NCBI GenBank assembly: GCA_022181065.1
Contig: BQMY01000134.1
Span: 1-34,986 of the forward strand
Source of the DNA: Melioribacteraceae bacterium
GTDB lineage: Bacteria > Bacteroidota > Ignavibacteria > Ignavibacteriales > Melioribacteraceae
DNA length: 34,986 nucleotides
Direction: 5' to 3'
The position numbers were made by a program, and so were the translations under genes. Below, one piece after another: positions 34,911 to 34,986 of this stretch (position 1 is its first letter; each line of letters begins with the position of its first letter). The notes under the pieces were generated by a model, which saw only the letters and a program-made list of their open reading frames with translations, was not told where the DNA came from and did not search any database.

Positions 34911-34986
34911 AGATCGGAAGAGCACACGTCTGAACTCCAGTCACACTGATATATCTCGTATGCCGTCTTCTGCTTGAAAAAAAAAA
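34911..34986. other. Illumina TruSeq adapter plus poly-A (assembly artefact)
   Basis: Bases 34911-34976 match the TruSeq index adapter read in the sequencing direction: AGATCGGAAGAGC at the start, CCAGTCAC before the index, index ACTGATAT at 34945-34952, and ending ATCTCGTATGCCGTC then TTCTGCTTG. Ten A bases follow to the end. This is recalled adapter sequence; the index corresponds to TruSeq index 25 as I remember it. The stretch is not genomic. Confidence 0.98.

Noticed and set aside
1-34986. CRISPR arrays, transposases, prophage or toxin-antitoxin genes
   Set aside because: Looked for regular direct repeats, transposase or integrase motifs and small paired genes; none found beyond the hairpin repeats listed.

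Overview
This is an AT-rich contig end from a bacterium of the Bacteroidota/Chlorobiota lineage, most likely an Ignavibacteria-type organism. Three things point there. Six secreted proteins end in a type IX secretion (T9SS) sorting domain that starts NYPNPFNP and ends in KKMILIK-like tails. Promoter-like elements fit the Bacteroidota pattern TTTG-N19-TAnnTTTG. The remaining gene content (fourteen-blade hybrid sensor, NapC/NirT-type multihaem cytochrome, SpoIID lipoprotein) is compatible. The lineage is inferred; no rRNA or marker phylogeny was possible here.

Layout. 1-4254 (minus) is a very large hybrid-type sensor kinase cut off by the left edge. Divergent from it is a 1029-residue T9SS propeller protein (4465-7554). 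7617-14147 holds a cytosolic PAS kinase with a cysteine cluster, two small exported proteins, a small uncharacterised protein, a T9SS protein with carboxypeptidase-regulatory-like repeats, and a propeller protein with no export signal. 14237-20950 is a run of three minus-strand T9SS cargo genes: an arylsulfotransferase-like protein, a secreted endonuclease I family nuclease and a photosynthesis-stability/sialidase-type propeller protein. 21336-23889 carries tRNA-Phe and a compact SxtJ / DUF5989 / carbamoyltransferase operon; the 49-residue DUF5989 gene is easily missed. 24104-32147 has lysA, a SpoIID/LytB lipoprotein, a methyl-accepting chemotaxis protein, a seven-haem NapC/NirT-type cytochrome and a lipoprotein with a predicted jelly-roll fold. 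32439-34910 is the C-terminal part of another large T9SS cargo protein.

The last 76 bases are not biological. They are an Illumina TruSeq index adapter followed by poly-A, so the rightmost gene is truncated and its apparent first five codons are adapter.

Functionally the window is dominated by cell-surface biology: secreted adhesive, catalytic and propeller proteins routed through T9SS, with sensors (hybrid kinase, PAS kinase, MCP) between them. The T9SS machinery itself is not in the window. Most genes are single transcription units closed by hairpins; the clear operon is SxtJ-DUF5989-carbamoyltransferase. No CRISPR array, transposase, prophage or recognisable defence system was seen. The least explained signals are a two-copy compound palindromic intergenic element, a CX3CH first haem motif, the cysteine-cluster PAS kinase, and the leaderless propeller protein.
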